DNA from: Pseudoneobacillus sp042683745
GTDB lineage: Bacteria > Bacillota > Bacilli > Bacillales > Cytobacillaceae
Direction: 5' to 3'
DNA: 64,000 nt
NCBI RefSeq assembly: GCF_042683745.1
Contig: NZ_JBHUJX010000036.1
Span: 1 to 64,000 of the forward strand
The notes under the pieces are model-generated. The model was given only the letters and a program-made list of their open reading frames with translations, ran no database searches and was not told the origin of the DNA. Both the position numbers and the translations under genes were made by a program. Positions 62,386 to 64,000 of the stretch are shown here, piece after piece. The stretch's first letter is position 1; every line of letters begins with the position of its first letter.

Positions 62386-62514
62386 ACGGGCAGTAAGACC
62401 CCCTCCTCAGGTTTCAGAGTAAACAAAGAAGATTGGTAGGGGGGCAACTGCCCGTAAAGGTCCGATTGGTTCAACTAACCATCAGTGGGGAATGAAAAAA
62501 ACCCCCACTGATGG
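62386..62514 (-). other. Structured element of unknown type in the ywzB leader
   Basis: Two hairpins. 62386-62455 has arms ACGGGCAGT/ACTGCCCGT plus inner GACCCCC/GGGGGGC. 62479-62514 is CCATCAGTGGGG/CCCCCACTGATGG. On the minus strand they are joined by TTAGTTGAACCAATCGGACC. The layout suggests a leader RNA or a mobile hairpin element; no riboswitch class is recognised. Confidence 0.6.
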
Positions 62515-62562
62515 AAGTTTCACTTTATTGTAACATGCACCGATAAATTACAAAAACAAAAA

Positions 62563-62587
62563 GGAAGGAGCCCCTTTACTCCTTCCT
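62563..62587 (-). terminator. Terminator of the nuo operon
   Basis: Minus-strand stem GGAAGGAG/CTCCTTCC with loop TAAAGGGG, followed by TTTTTGTTTTTG, about 85 bp past the nuoN stop. Confidence 0.9.
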
Positions 62588-62672
62588 TCCGTATGAGAAG
62601 GTTGCCTCAGCACAAGGCAACACTCCCCTATTTATCCCCAATAAACCGTTTCTCCCATTAAGAAAAGCTTAC

Positions 62673-64000
62673 TTATTGTAAGAAATCCCTAAACTGATTA
62701 AAGTTTTCATGTAAAAAGTCTAAAGCTATGTTTGGCGCGATTCCAAGTAGGACGGTACCAACTAAGCTTCCAACTAATACAATCACTAATGCCACTGGAA
62801 TATTGAATTTACTATCATCAGCAGCAGGTCTAAAGAACATTTGTGTCAAGATTCCAAAATAATAGAAGTAAGAAATGACAGTTGTCGCAATCATAATGGA
62901 TGCTAACACATAATGAGCTGGGTCAGTTGAAAAAGTTCCCATAAAGATGTGAAGCTTTCCAATGAATCCTGCCGTACCTGGAAAACCAGCTAATGATAAA
63001 ATTAACACTGCCATTGTTACCGCTAAGATTGGCGCACGACGGTATAGTCCAGCAAACTGATGGATATCTTCTGAGCCTGTCTTTGCTCCGATAAGCTGGA
63101 TGACAGCAAATGCTCCAACATTCATGAATAAATAAGCTAATAAATAGTACCAGATTGCATCAAATGTGAAGAACCCTAAAGTAGTGAAAGCTACTAGAAT
63201 ATAACCGGCATGGGCAATACTAGAGTAAGCAAACATTCTTTTCACATTCGTTTGTCTTAAGGCAACAACGTTACCAATGATCATCGTTGCCCCAGCAAGG
63301 AAGCCTAAATAATCTTGAAGATGGACAAGCATCGGTATTGGCTCTGGACCATCTGAAGCAGGCATTGACATGAAAACAGATATAATAATTCTCATCACTA
63401 TGACAAATCCAGCTGTTTTCGATACGACACTTAAAAAGGCCGTTACTGGCGTTGGAGCTCCTTGATAAACATCCGGTGCCCACATATGGAACGGAGCAGT
63501 CGCAAGTTTAAAAGAAAGTCCTATAAATGTCATGAAAAAGGCTAAGCCTAATAAATAGATTTGTTGTGAATCATAAAGAGCAGATAAAACACTGATCATG
63601 CCTTTAATATTCGTTGTACCCGTCAATCCATAAATATAGCTCATCCCAAAAAGCGTGATCGCAGTCGAGATGCTTCCATTAATCACATATTTCATTGCCG
63701 ATTCATTCGATTTTAAATTGTTTCTTTGAATTCCGGCTAAAATATATGTGGAAATTGATAAAAGCTCTAGTCCGACGAAAAGAGTAATTAAATCGCCACT
63801 TGATGTCATCATCATGCCACCAAGTAACGCAGTTAAAAACAAATAATAAAATTCCCCTGTAAATTCTACCAGGCTCTCTTTTTTCTCATAGCCAATTGCT
63901 AATAATAAAACGAACATTGACCCGATTAATAAGAGCAATTTAAATGCGATTGCAAACGAATCTAGACGGAACGTGTCATAAAGAAGCGATGTCGTTTGGC
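62673..64000 (-). CDS. nuoN: NADH-quinone oxidoreductase subunit N (partial, 5' end outside window)
   Basis: At least 442 residues of a polytopic membrane protein, open to the window edge (start lies beyond 64000). Proton-channel motifs are present: LELLSISTYILAG, GSISTAITLFGMSYIYG, KLATAPFHMWAPDVYQGAPTPVTAFLSVVSKTAGF with the conserved Lys and His, and MFAYSSIAHAGYILVAF. It is one of the three antiporter-like subunits of complex I and usually the last gene of the operon, consistent with the terminator downstream. Confidence 0.95.
   Translation of the reverse strand, partial: QTTSLLYDTFRLDSFAIAFKLLLLIGSMFVLLLAIGYEKKESLVEFTGEFYYLFLTALLGGMMMTSSGDLITLFVGLELLSISTYILAGIQRNNLKSNESAMKYVINGSISTAITLFGMSYIYGLTGTTNIKGMISVLSALYDSQQIYLLGLAFFMTFIGLSFKLATAPFHMWAPDVYQGAPTPVTAFLSVVSKTAGFVIVMRIIISVFMSMPASDGPEPIPMLVHLQDYLGFLAGATMIIGNVVALRQTNVKRMFAYSSIAHAGYILVAFTTLGFFTFDAIWYYLLAYLFMNVGAFAVIQLIGAKTGSEDIHQFAGLYRRAPILAVTMAVLILSLAGFPGTAGFIGKLHIFMGTFSTDPAHYVLASIMIATTVISYFYYFGILTQMFFRPAADDSKFNIPVALVIVLVGSLVGTVLLGIAPNIALDFLHENFNQFRDFLQ

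Overview
The window looks like chromosome of a low-to-moderate-GC, endospore-forming member of the Bacillaceae. The right half follows the Bacillus subtilis order around ywqB-ywqA, ssbB, ywpF, fabZ, flhP-flhO, mbl-spoIIID, spoIIQ, spoIID, murAA, ywmB, ywzB and the nuo operon. The left half is an accessory cell-surface region that B. subtilis 168 does not have at this place.

Layout. 0-2.9 kb is a graveyard of mobile DNA: a frameshifted regulator-like ORF, a serine recombinase with several disruptions and an IS3-family remnant. 3.0-6.7 kb is a large S-layer protein with N-terminal SLH domains. 7.3-38 kb is a secondary-cell-wall-polysaccharide (SCWP) and S-layer locus. It holds an O-antigen-ligase/polymerase-like membrane protein, two GT4 glycosyltransferases, a TagA/WecG transferase, a UDP-ManNAc dehydrogenase, a MurJ-type flippase and the pyruvyl transferase CsaB. 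Interspersed are SLH-anchored enzymes: two glucosaminidases, an NlpC/P60 hydrolase, a subtilase, an amidase and a 5'-nucleotidase. CsaB-type pyruvylated SCWP is the ligand of SLH domains, so anchor synthesis and anchored enzymes sit together. A c-di-GMP-I riboswitch with a terminator controls a DUF5667 surface protein at about 37.9 kb. 38.5-64 kb is mainly core: SWIM and SNF2 proteins, competence SSB with ComK boxes, FabZ, flagellar rod-like FlhO/FlhP, Mbl, SpoIIID, an SLH-BsuPI protein, Pcp, Ggt, SpoIIQ, VanZ, SpoIID, MurAA, YwmB, a RAYT transposase, a ComM pseudogene, YwzB and partial NuoN.

The most unusual content is intergenic. (1) Nine arrays of a 21-bp unit built on CTATCGGACA all lie on the same strand, and their last two units are nearly invariant. 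(2) Ten loci carry a REP-like palindrome, GGGGG-ACTGA-CCCCC, up to nine copies in tandem; one copy lies just upstream of a RAYT gene, and several copies supply the stop codon of the preceding gene. (3) Five fold-back elements have a nested hairpin whose helices change sequence but stay paired. (4) A tandem triplication at 14.2-16.3 kb copies the 3' end of a lipoprotein gene together with a tiny holin-like toxin gene and a convergent antisense promoter. This gives two apparently intact type I toxin-antitoxin cassettes and one wreck.
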